Position numbers and translations under genes: made by a program. Below, piece by piece: positions 25,612 to 33,912 of a DNA stretch of 64,000 nucleotides. The stretch is from Parvibaculum sp040216885 (GTDB taxonomy: Bacteria; Pseudomonadota; Alphaproteobacteria; Parvibaculales; Parvibaculaceae), in assembly GCA_040216885.1 (NCBI GenBank), contig JAVJOG010000002.1, positions 25,128-89,127 on the forward strand. Direction: 5' to 3'. A model generated the notes under the pieces. That model saw only the letters and a list, made by a program, of their open reading frames with translations. It ran no database searches and was not told where the DNA came from. The first letter of the stretch is position 1, and every line of letters begins with the position of its first letter.

Positions 25612-25620
25612 GGGCCTAAA

Positions 25621-26388
25621 CTAGTGCGTCGTGGCCGGAAAGAACACATCGCCGGCCGAAACGAGGCGCAGCGTGCCGTCGGCGAGGCGGAGCTGCAACG
25701 CGCCGTCTGGCGCGAGGCCTTCGAACGTACCGTCGAATGTTTCCTGCGCGAGGCGCACGGTGAGGCGCTCGCCGAGGCCTGCGGCGCGTGCGAGCCAGGC
25801 TTCGCGGATGGCAGCGAAGCCTTGCACACCGCGCCAGACAGCGAGCCAGCGTTCGAAGGCGGCGGCGAGCGCCGCCAGCGCCTCATCGGGCGCGACAGGC
25901 GGCGCACCGATGGCCGGAAGCGAGGTTGCCGGGAACTCGACGCCTTCTGGATGGCCTGAGAGATTGATGCCGATGCCGATGGCGAGCCATGTGACTTCGG
26001 CGCCGGCGACGCCGGAAGATTCTAGCAGGATGCCGGCGAGCTTGGCGCGCTCATGCAGCAGGTCGTTCGGCCATTTGAGGCGCAGGCCGGCACGCGAGGG
26101 CGGCGGCAGCAGCGCTTCGACCGCGTCGAAGACGGCGACGGCGGCGACAAAGGAAAGTTCGCCGGCCTGACGCGCGCCGCAGCGGGGCGTGAGATAGAGC
26201 GTGCCCATGAAATTGCCGGGCGGCGCGACCCAGCTTCGGCCGCGCCGGCCGCGACCGGCGGTCTGGCGTTCGGCGACGATCCAGAGCGGGCCGGGTTCGC
26301 CCGCCTCGCCGAGGCGGCGGGCTTCCTCGTTGGTGCTGTCGATTTCCGCGAAGCGGCGAAGCGCGACACCTGGCGGGAGATCGGCCAT
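25621..26388 (-). CDS. birA: Biotin--[acetyl-CoA carboxylase] ligase
   Basis: BirA attaches biotin to carboxylase carrier proteins. The 255-residue protein is the short, enzyme-only type without the N-terminal DNA-binding domain of E. coli BirA. Visible are RFAEIDSTNEEARRL, the biotinyl-AMP loop GRGRRGRSWVAPPGNFMG (about 47-64) and KWPNDLL. It begins six bases after nuoN ends, the conserved tail position of the complex I operon in this group. Confidence 0.94.
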   Translation of the reverse strand: MADLPPGVALRRFAEIDSTNEEARRLGEAGEPGPLWIVAERQTAGRGRRGRSWVAPPGNFMGTLYLTPRCGARQAGELSFVAAVAVFDAVEALLPPPSRAGLRLKWPNDLLHERAKLAGILLESSGVAGAEVTWLAIGIGINLSGHPEGVEFPATSLPAIGAPPVAPDEALAALAAAFERWLAVWRGVQGFAAIREAWLARAAGLGERLTVRLAQETFDGTFEGLAPDGALQLRLADGTLRLVSAGDVFFPATTH

Positions 26389-26394
26389 CGCCGG

Positions 26395-27843
26395 TCAGGG
26401 CATCAGCGCGCCGACCGCAACCTGCGATGCGACGATGAGCGGCGCCGGATAGAGCACGAAGAACAGCGTGAAGACGCTCGATATGCCGAGCACCGCCGTC
26501 AACTCGCCCGGCATCGGCTGTTCGAAGGCCTCGGCCGGTTCGTCGAAATACATGATCTTGACGATGCGCAGGTAGTAGAAGGCGCCGACGACGCTGGCAA
26601 GTACGCCGATGACGGCCAGCGGATAGAGGCCGGCCTGTATCGCCGGCGCGAAGACATAGAACTTGCCGAAGAAACCGGCGAGCGGCGGGATGCCGGTCAG
26701 CGAGAACATCAGCATGGCGAGCATGGCCGCGACCATCGGCTGATTGCGCGAGAGACCGGCGAGGTCGCCGCTGGCTTCGACATAACCTTCCAGGCGGCGC
26801 ATGGCGAGGATGCAACCGAAGACGCCGGCGTTCATCACCACCGAGATGACCATGTAGATCAGCACGCCGCGCACGCCTTCGGGCGTGCCGGCGGCGAGGC
26901 CGACAAGCGCGAAACCCATGTGGGAAATCGACGAGTAGGCCATCAGGCGCTTGATGTTGGTCTGGCCGATGGCGGCAAAGGCGCCGAGCACCATCGAGGC
27001 GATGGAGATGAAGACGACGATCTGCTGCCATTCGGCGAGCATCGAGGGGAAGGCGCCGAAGAGGAGACGCAGCAGCAGCGCCATGGCCGCGACTTTCGGC
27101 GCGCCGGCGAAGAAGGCTGTGACGGGCGTCGGCGCGCCTTCATAGACGTCGGGCGTCCACATGTGGAAGGGGACCGCCGAAATCTTGAAAGCGAGGCCCG
27201 CCAGCACGAAGACGATTCCGAAGACGACGCCGAGATTTGTGCCTTCGGACGAGAGCACCGCGGCGATCGCGTCGAACTCGACGCTGCCGGTGAAGCCGTA
27301 GATCAGCGAGGCGCCGTAGAGCAGCATGCCGGAGGCAAGCGCGCCGAGGACGAAATATTTGAGACCGGCTTCGGAGCCGCGGCCGCTGTCGCGGTTGAAG
27401 GCGGCAATCACGTAGAGCGCGAGGCTTTGCAGCTCAAGGCCCATGTAGAGCGCGATCAGGCCGTTGGCCGACACCATCATGAACATGCCGAGCGTCGCCA
27501 GCACGATCAGCACCGGGAATTCGAAGCGGTCCATGCCTTCGTGGCGGACATAGGAAAGCGACATCACCATGGCGGCGGCGGCGGCGAGCAGGATCAGCAG
27601 CTTCATGAACTTCGCGAAGCCGTCGACAATGAACATGCCGCCAAAAGTGTGGATCGTGATGCCGGGTTCGACGACCAGAAAGGCCGCGACCAGCAGGAAG
27701 AGGCCGAGCGCGCCGTAGCTTGCCTCGCGCGCCGTGCAGTCCTTGCGGAAGACGCCGTACATCAGCAGCGCCATGGCGCCGACGGCCAGCAGGATTTCGG
27801 GGAACGCCGGCAAGAGCGGGGGGACGGTCATTGCATTTTCCAT
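26395..27843 (-). CDS. nuoN: NADH-quinone oxidoreductase subunit N
   Basis: One of three antiporter-like proton channels of complex I, in the inner membrane. The 482-residue protein has about 14 hydrophobic helices, the conserved lysine-bearing helix region AFKISAVPFHMWTPDVYEGA, and the glutamate in the helix MYMGLELQSLALY-type segment (here LYMGLELQSL). It is the last nuo gene, 12 bases after nuoM. Confidence 0.97.
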   Translation of the reverse strand: MENAMTVPPLLPAFPEILLAVGAMALLMYGVFRKDCTAREASYGALGLFLLVAAFLVVEPGITIHTFGGMFIVDGFAKFMKLLILLAAAAAMVMSLSYVRHEGMDRFEFPVLIVLATLGMFMMVSANGLIALYMGLELQSLALYVIAAFNRDSGRGSEAGLKYFVLGALASGMLLYGASLIYGFTGSVEFDAIAAVLSSEGTNLGVVFGIVFVLAGLAFKISAVPFHMWTPDVYEGAPTPVTAFFAGAPKVAAMALLLRLLFGAFPSMLAEWQQIVVFISIASMVLGAFAAIGQTNIKRLMAYSSISHMGFALVGLAAGTPEGVRGVLIYMVISVVMNAGVFGCILAMRRLEGYVEASGDLAGLSRNQPMVAAMLAMLMFSLTGIPPLAGFFGKFYVFAPAIQAGLYPLAVIGVLASVVGAFYYLRIVKIMYFDEPAEAFEQPMPGELTAVLGISSVFTLFFVLYPAPLIVASQVAVGALMP

Positions 27844-27855
27844 TTGCCGTTCTCC

Positions 27856-29403
27856 CTATCGGCCCGTGAAGAGGGCGGCGATCTCAGACATCGTCCCTGC
27901 CCCTTCGGCCAGCCGATGCGCTTCGACGGCGGCGTTGTAGTTCGATACCAGGTTTTCGACCGACACGGCCGTCACATCCATGATCGGCGCCGGATAGATG
28001 CCGAAGAAGAGCGTGGCGGCGAAGAGCGGCGCAAGCGTCGCAACCTCGCGGCGGTTGAGATCGGCGATCGATTTCAGCGTGTCCTTCTCGAGCGCACCAA
28101 AGACGATGCGCCGGTAGAGATAGAGCGCGTAGCCGGCGGCGAGAATGACGCCGGTGGCGGCGATCGCGCCGACCCAGGTGTTGACCTTGAAGGCGCCGAC
28201 GATGGTGAGGAATTCGCCGACGAAACCGCTGGTGCCGGGCAGGCCGACATTGGCCATGGTGAAGACCATGAAGACCAGCGCATAGAGCGGCATGCGATTG
28301 ACGAGGCCGCCATAGGCCGAAATCTCGCGCGTGTGCATGCGGTCGTAAATGACGCCGACGCAGAGGAAGAGCGCGCCCGAAACCCAGCCGTGGCTCAGCA
28401 TCTGGAAGATGCCGCCCTGCACGCCCTGCTGATTGGCGGCGAAGATGCCCATGGTCACGAAGCCCATGTGGGCGACGGACGAATAGGCGATCAGCTTTTT
28501 CATGTCCTCCTGCACCAGCGCCACGAGCGAGGTGTAGACGATGGCGATGAGGCTGAGGCCGAAGACCAGCCAGGCGAGATCGGCCGAGGCGACCGGGAAC
28601 ATCGGCAGCGAAAAACGCAGGAAGCCGTAGCCGCCCATCTTCAGGAGGATGCCGGCCAGAATGACCGAGCCCGCCGTCGGCGCTTCGACGTGCGCGTCGG
28701 GCAACCAGGTGTGGACCGGCCACATCGGCATCTTGACCGCGAAGGAGGCGAAGAAAGCAAGCCACAACCAGAATTGCATGTCGGCCGGGAAGTCATGCGC
28801 CAGCAGCACGGGAATGCTGGTGGTGCCGGCCTCCCAGTACATCGCCATGATGGCGAGCAGCATCAATACCGAGCCGGCCAGCGTGTAGAGGAAGAACTTG
28901 AAGCTCGCATAGATGCGGCGCTTGCCGCCCCAGACGCCGATGATCAGGAACATCGGGATCAGGCCGCCCTCGAAGAAGAGATAGAAGAGCACGAGATCGA
29001 GCGCGCAGAAGACGCCGATCATCAGCGTTTCGAGCACAAGGAAGGCGATCATGTATTCCTTGACGCGGGTGTCGATCGACGTCCAGCTCGCCAGGATGCA
29101 GGCTGGCATCAGGAAGGCCGTCAGGACCACGAAGAGCACCGAAATGCCGTCGACGCCCATGTGGTAGTCGATCGCGCCGCCGAGCCATTCGGCGCGCTGC
29201 ACGAACTGGAAATCGGCCGTCGTCGGGTCGAACTGCGCCCAAATGTAGAGCGAGAGGACAAAGGTGACGCCGGTGGTCCAGAGCGCCACATAACGTGCGT
29301 TGCGCGCGACAGCGGCCTCGTCGCCGCGCACCGTCAGGATGATCAGCGCGCCGACAAGCGGGAGAAAGGTGACAAGAGAAAGGATGTAGCCGTCGGCCAT
29401 CAC
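27856..29403 (-). CDS. nuoM: NADH-quinone oxidoreductase subunit M
   Basis: Antiporter-like subunit of the complex I membrane arm, 515 residues with about 14 membrane helices. The conserved channel glutamate lies in FYLFFEGGLIPMFLIIG and the lysine motif in SFAVKMPMWPVHTWLPDAHVEAPT. The start ATG overlaps the nuoL stop by four bases (ATGA), which suggests coupled translation. A short leucine- and arginine-rich end follows the last helix. Confidence 0.97.
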   Translation of the reverse strand: MMADGYILSLVTFLPLVGALIILTVRGDEAAVARNARYVALWTTGVTFVLSLYIWAQFDPTTADFQFVQRAEWLGGAIDYHMGVDGISVLFVVLTAFLMPACILASWTSIDTRVKEYMIAFLVLETLMIGVFCALDLVLFYLFFEGGLIPMFLIIGVWGGKRRIYASFKFFLYTLAGSVLMLLAIMAMYWEAGTTSIPVLLAHDFPADMQFWLWLAFFASFAVKMPMWPVHTWLPDAHVEAPTAGSVILAGILLKMGGYGFLRFSLPMFPVASADLAWLVFGLSLIAIVYTSLVALVQEDMKKLIAYSSVAHMGFVTMGIFAANQQGVQGGIFQMLSHGWVSGALFLCVGVIYDRMHTREISAYGGLVNRMPLYALVFMVFTMANVGLPGTSGFVGEFLTIVGAFKVNTWVGAIAATGVILAAGYALYLYRRIVFGALEKDTLKSIADLNRREVATLAPLFAATLFFGIYPAPIMDVTAVSVENLVSNYNAAVEAHRLAEGAGTMSEIAALFTGR

Positions 29404-31331
29404 TGCGCTCCCCCGAGCATGAACCAGGTCACCAGGCCGGCGACGCCGAGCAGCATGGCAAAGGCATAGTGGTAGAGATAACCGCTCTGCAGCCTCACGA
29501 CGCCACGCGTAATGTCGAGGACACGCGCCGAAATGCCGTCAGGCCCCCAGCCGTCGATGATGCGGCCGTCGCCCTGCTTCCAGAACAGGCGGCCGAGCCA
29601 GAAGGCCGGGCGGACGAACAGGAAGTCGTAGATTTCGTCGAAGTACCACTTGTTGAGCAGGAAGTTGTAGAGCGGCTCCTGCGTGCGCGCGAGCTGCTTT
29701 GGAATGTCGGGCCGCGCGATATAGAAAAGCCAGGCGGTGGCGAAGCCGACAATCATCATCAGCGTCGGCACGAAGGGCACCCATTCCGGCACATTGTGGA
29801 ACTCGTGCATGATGTGGTTCTCGGCGCCGCGATAGACCGCCTCAAGCCAGAATGCCTCGTGAGCATGGCCGATGAAGAGCGGCGCGAAGAGGAACCCGGC
29901 GCCGAGCGCGCCAACCGCCAGAATGAACAGCGGCACCAGCATGACGAGCGGCGACTCGTGCACATGGGCAATGGTTTCGTTCGAGGCGCGGGATTCGCCG
30001 TGGAAGGTCATGAAGATCAGGCGCCATGAATAGAACGAGGTCAGCAGCGCCGCCGCGACGGTGAGCGCGAAGGCATACATGTGCGCCGGGTTGTGGGCCG
30101 CAAACGCCGCTTCGATGACCGCATCCTTGGAATAGTAACCGGCGGTGAAGGGGAAACCGGTCAGCGCAAGTGTGCCGATGACCATCATCAACCAGGTGAC
30201 GGGGATCATCTTGAAGAGGCCACCCATCTTGCGCATGTCCTGTTCGTCGCTCATCGCATGGATGACGGAACCCGAGCCGAGGAACAGGAGCGCCTTGAAG
30301 AAGGCATGGGTGAAGAGGTGGAACATCGCCACTTCATAGGCGCCGACGCCGATGGCCACGAACATGTAGCCGAGCTGCGAACAGGTCGAATAGGCGATGA
30401 CGCGCTTGATGTCGTTCTGCACGAGGCCGACGGTCGCGGCGAAGAAGGCCGTGGTGGCGCCGATGACCGTGACGACGGTGAGCGCATAGGGTGAAAACTC
30501 GAAAACCGGCGACAGGCGCGCCAGCAGGAAGACGCCGGCGGTGACCATGGTCGCCGCGTGGATCAGCGCCGAAACAGGCGTCGGGCCTTCCATCGCGTCG
30601 GGCAGCCAGGTGTGCAGGAAGAACTGCGCCGACTTGCCCATGGCGCCCATGAAGAGCAGCAGGCAGGCCGTGGTGACAACCGGCACGTCGTAGCCGAGGA
30701 AGGAGAAGGTTTCGCCGGCAAGCTCCGGGATCGCCTTGAAGACCGTGTCAAAATCGACCGAGCCGACCGTCAGGAAGAGCGTCGCGATGCCGAGGATCAG
30801 GCCGAAGTCGCCGATGCGATTGACGACGAAGGCCTTGATGGCGGCGGCATTGGCGCTGGGTTTCTGGTACCAGAAACCGATCAGCAGGTAGGAGGCGAGA
30901 CCGACACCTTCCCAGCCGAAGAAGAGCTGCACGAAATTGTCGGCTGTCACCAGCATCAGCATGGCGAAGGTGAAGAGCGACAGATAGGCAAAGAAGCGCG
31001 GCTGGTGCGGGTCGTGGCTCATGTAGCCGATCGAATAGATGTGCACCAGCGCCGAGACGACGTTGACGACGACCAGCATCACGGCGGTCAGCGTGTCGAT
31101 GCGCAGGCGCCAGTCGGCCTCGAAGCCGCCGGAATCGATGAAGGTCAGCACCTGCACGGTGGTTGTTTCGCCGCCGAGACCGACCGAGACCAGAGCGACG
31201 ACCGACAGCAACGCGGAGACGACGAGAAGGCTCGAGGTAACGATCTGCGCGCCGCGGACACCGAGCCAGCGGCCGAAAATGCCGGCGATCAGGAAGCCAA
31301 GAAGCGGCAGAAAGACGATGGCCGAATACAT
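29400..31331 (-). CDS. nuoL: NADH-quinone oxidoreductase subunit L
   Basis: The distal antiporter-like subunit, 643 residues, with the usual long C-terminal amphipathic lateral helix that clamps NuoM and NuoN. The conserved glutamate is in FFGWEGVGLASYLLIGFWY and the lysine region in GAMGKSAQFFLHTWLPDAMEGPTPVSALIHAATM. It starts six bases after nuoK and ends overlapping nuoM. Confidence 0.97.
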   Translation of the reverse strand: MYSAIVFLPLLGFLIAGIFGRWLGVRGAQIVTSSLLVVSALLSVVALVSVGLGGETTTVQVLTFIDSGGFEADWRLRIDTLTAVMLVVVNVVSALVHIYSIGYMSHDPHQPRFFAYLSLFTFAMLMLVTADNFVQLFFGWEGVGLASYLLIGFWYQKPSANAAAIKAFVVNRIGDFGLILGIATLFLTVGSVDFDTVFKAIPELAGETFSFLGYDVPVVTTACLLLFMGAMGKSAQFFLHTWLPDAMEGPTPVSALIHAATMVTAGVFLLARLSPVFEFSPYALTVVTVIGATTAFFAATVGLVQNDIKRVIAYSTCSQLGYMFVAIGVGAYEVAMFHLFTHAFFKALLFLGSGSVIHAMSDEQDMRKMGGLFKMIPVTWLMMVIGTLALTGFPFTAGYYSKDAVIEAAFAAHNPAHMYAFALTVAAALLTSFYSWRLIFMTFHGESRASNETIAHVHESPLVMLVPLFILAVGALGAGFLFAPLFIGHAHEAFWLEAVYRGAENHIMHEFHNVPEWVPFVPTLMMIVGFATAWLFYIARPDIPKQLARTQEPLYNFLLNKWYFDEIYDFLFVRPAFWLGRLFWKQGDGRIIDGWGPDGISARVLDITRGVVRLQSGYLYHYAFAMLLGVAGLVTWFMLGGAQ

Positions 31332-31337
31332 TCTGCC

Positions 31338-31646
31338 TTACCCCTTCATCACGTTGATGTCTTCGACCGCGATGGAGCCGCGGTTGCGGAAGTAGACGAC
31401 CAGAATGGCAAGGCCGATGGCTGCCTCGGCGGCCGCGACCGTCAGGACGAAGAGCGCGAAGACCTGGCCCACCAGATCGCCGAGATGGGCGGAAAAGGCG
31501 ACGAGATTGATGTTGACCGCGAGCAGCATCAATTCAATCGACATCAGGATGACGATGACGTTCTTCCGGTTGAGGAAGATTCCGAAAATGCCGAGCGTGA
31601 AAAGGATCGCCGCCACTGTCAGATAATGTCCGAGGCCGATTGCCAT
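31338..31646 (-). CDS. nuoK: NADH-quinone oxidoreductase subunit K
   Basis: A 102-residue membrane subunit with three helices, the normal length. The two membrane glutamates of the proton path are visible: one in MSIELMLLAVNINLV and one in AAAEAAIGLAI. It starts 69 bases after nuoJ and precedes nuoL by six bases. Confidence 0.97.
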   Translation of the reverse strand: MAIGLGHYLTVAAILFTLGIFGIFLNRKNVIVILMSIELMLLAVNINLVAFSAHLGDLVGQVFALFVLTVAAAEAAIGLAILVVYFRNRGSIAVEDINVMKG

Positions 31647-31715
31647 TCTCTATATCTCCTGTCCCTTCGCGCACGATGCGCGGGGGACCAGTCCCCTCTT
31701 CTCTCGTTGCGCCCG

Positions 31716-32330
31716 TCAGAGACCCTGACCGGGCTCGACCTTCTTCATTTCGACGGCCTGATCGCGCGTCCGCCCGACCTGATCCGCGATGACCTGACGT
31801 TTCACATTCGGCTTGTGGCGCAGCGTCAGCACGATGGCCCCGATCATCGCGACCAGCAGGATCAGGCCCGCCGCCTGGAACAGATAGGCGTATTGCGTGT
31901 AGATGAGCTGGCCGAGCGCCCGCGTGTTGTGGACGTCGGAAATTGCAGGCGCGGGCGCCGCGGCGAAGCCCGCGGCATCCGGCGACACGATCCATGCGCC
32001 GAGCACCAGCAGCAGTTCGACGAGCAGGATCAGACCGACCAGCGCGCCGACGGGCAGATATTGCAGATAGCCCTCACGCAGATCCCGGAAGTCGACGTCG
32101 AGCATCATCACGACGAACAGGAAGAGCACCGCGACCGCGCCGACATAGACGATAACGAGGATCAGGGCCAGGAACTCGGCGCCGAGCAGCACGAACAGCG
32201 CGGCCGAATTGAAGAAGGCCAGGATCAGGAACAACACCGAGTGAACGGGATTGCGCGCAGCGATCACCATGAAGCCCGCGGCGACGGTTATGCCCGCGAA
32301 AAGATAAAACGCGATGGCGGTGGCAATCAT
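31716..32330 (-). CDS. nuoJ: NADH-quinone oxidoreductase subunit J
   Basis: Complex I membrane subunit with five predicted helices; 204 residues from the ATG at 32330 (MIATAIAFYLFAGITVAAGF). The frame is open further upstream, but that part overlaps nuoI and is not conserved. The conserved AVAVLFLFVVMMLDVDF segment, which carries the flexible helix of the proton path, is present. A polar C-terminal tail of about 40 residues follows. It starts 31 bases after nuoI. Confidence 0.96.
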   Translation of the reverse strand: MIATAIAFYLFAGITVAAGFMVIAARNPVHSVLFLILAFFNSAALFVLLGAEFLALILVIVYVGAVAVLFLFVVMMLDVDFRDLREGYLQYLPVGALVGLILLVELLLVLGAWIVSPDAAGFAAAPAPAISDVHNTRALGQLIYTQYAYLFQAAGLILLVAMIGAIVLTLRHKPNVKRQVIADQVGRTRDQAVEMKKVEPGQGL

Positions 32331-32361
32331 ATGGACCCCTCGTCCCCTCGACGATCTTCGT

Positions 32362-32853
32362 TCAGCGGTAGGGCGCGTCGAGCGCAATGCTCGTCGCGAT
32401 CTCGCGTTCCCAACGGTCGCCATTGGCCAGCAACCGATCCTTGTCGTACATCAGTTCTTCGCGGGTTTCGGTCGCGAATTCGAAATTCGGGCCCTCGACG
32501 ATCGCATCGACAGGGCATGCCTCCTGGCAGAGACCGCAATAGATGCATTTCGTCATGTCGATGTCGTAGCGCGTGGTGCGCCGGGTACCGTCGTTGCGGC
32601 GCGGGCCTGCCTCGATGGTGATGGCAAGCGCCGGGCAGATCGCCTCACAGAGCTTGCAGGCGATGCAGCGTTCCTCGCCGTTCGGATAGCGGCGGAGCGC
32701 GTGTTCGCCGCGAAAACGGGGCGAGAGCGGGCCTTTCTCGAACGGATAATTGACAGTCACTTTCGGTTTGAAAAAGTAACGCATCGCGAGCACGAAGCTC
32801 GATACGAACTCCGCGAGAAAGAGCGACCGCGCCGACTGTTCCAGCCAGGCCAT
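32362..32853 (-). CDS. nuoI: NADH-quinone oxidoreductase subunit I
   Basis: Carries the two 4Fe-4S clusters N6a and N6b in the connecting part of complex I. The 163-residue protein has two ferredoxin motifs, CIACKLCEAICP and CIYCGLCQEACP, with the usual N-terminal membrane-surface helix. It lies between nuoH (38 bases upstream) and nuoJ. Confidence 0.97.
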   Translation of the reverse strand: MAWLEQSARSLFLAEFVSSFVLAMRYFFKPKVTVNYPFEKGPLSPRFRGEHALRRYPNGEERCIACKLCEAICPALAITIEAGPRRNDGTRRTTRYDIDMTKCIYCGLCQEACPVDAIVEGPNFEFATETREELMYDKDRLLANGDRWEREIATSIALDAPYR

Positions 32854-32891
32854 TGTTCAGTCCTTTCCCGTATGTGTCATCGTGCCTGTCC

Positions 32892-33905
32892 TCAACGCTG
32901 CGGCACGATGTCGAAGCCAACCAGCACACCGGCGGTCAGCACAACCCAGAACAGCGAGAACGGCAGGAACACTTTCCAGCCGAGACGCATGAGCTGGTCG
33001 TAGCGGTAGCGCGGCACGAAGGCCTTCACCATGGCGAACATGAAGAAGACGAAGAAGACCTTCAGCAGGAACCACACAATGCCCGGCACCCAGTTGAACG
33101 GCGCGATGTCGAAGGGCGGGAGCCAGCCGCCCAGAAACAGGATCGTCGTCATGGCGCACATCAGCAGGATCGACACGTACTCGCCGAGCATGAACATCAT
33201 GTAGGCCGTCGAGGAGTACTCGACCATGAAGCCGGCGACGAGTTCGGATTCCGCTTCCACCAGATCGAAGGGCGGGCGATTGGTTTCGGCCAGTGCCGAG
33301 ATGAAGAAAATCGCGAACATCGGCAGGTGCGGGATGAAGTACCAGACGGTCTTCTGCGCCTCGACGATTTCGGTCAGGTTGAGCGTGCCGGCGGTCAACA
33401 AAACCGTGACGATGACGAAACCGATGGAGACTTCGTAGGAGACCATCTGGGCGGCCGCGCGGAGCGCCGAGAGGAAGGGATATTTCGAGTTCGACGCCCA
33501 GCCCGCCATGATGACGCCGTAAACGCCGAGGGACGAGATGGCGAAGATATAGAGAACGCCGACATTGATGTTGGAGATGACGACACCGGCGTCGAACGGA
33601 ATGACGACCCAGGCCGAGAGCGCCAGCGTGACCGTGACCAGCGGCGCCAGCAGGAAGACGCCCTTGTTGGCGCCGGCCGGGACGATGACTTCCTTGAAGA
33701 CGAATTTCAGCAGGTCGGCGAAAGATTGCAGCAGGCCGAAGGCACCGACGACGTTGGGCCCGCGGCGAAGCTGCACCGCCGCCCAGATCTTGCGGTCGGC
33801 CAGCAACACATAGGCCGTGACGATCAGGATGGCGACGATCAGCGCCAGCGATTGCGCGACGATGATGGCGAGGGGAATGCCGTAGGCGATCAGAAATTCG
33901 GTCAT
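32892..33905 (-). CDS. nuoH: NADH-quinone oxidoreductase subunit H
   Basis: The membrane subunit that forms most of the quinone chamber. The 337-residue protein starts MTEFLIAYGIPLAIIVAQSL and has eight helices, with the quinone-site loop containing NRPPFDLVEAESELVAGFMVEYS and the earlier RRGPNVVGAFGLLQ segment. The ATG at 33905 was chosen because the open frame upstream overlaps nuoG. Seven bases separate it from nuoG. Confidence 0.97.
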   Translation of the reverse strand: MTEFLIAYGIPLAIIVAQSLALIVAILIVTAYVLLADRKIWAAVQLRRGPNVVGAFGLLQSFADLLKFVFKEVIVPAGANKGVFLLAPLVTVTLALSAWVVIPFDAGVVISNINVGVLYIFAISSLGVYGVIMAGWASNSKYPFLSALRAAAQMVSYEVSIGFVIVTVLLTAGTLNLTEIVEAQKTVWYFIPHLPMFAIFFISALAETNRPPFDLVEAESELVAGFMVEYSSTAYMMFMLGEYVSILLMCAMTTILFLGGWLPPFDIAPFNWVPGIVWFLLKVFFVFFMFAMVKAFVPRYRYDQLMRLGWKVFLPFSLFWVVLTAGVLVGFDIVPQR

Positions 33906-33912
33906 GCCGCCC

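Noticed and set aside
26053..29469. A 1138-codon open frame antisense to birA, nuoN and nuoM
   Set aside because: It crosses three real genes, is full of His, Asp, Glu and Arg repeats from reversed membrane codons, and has no domain.
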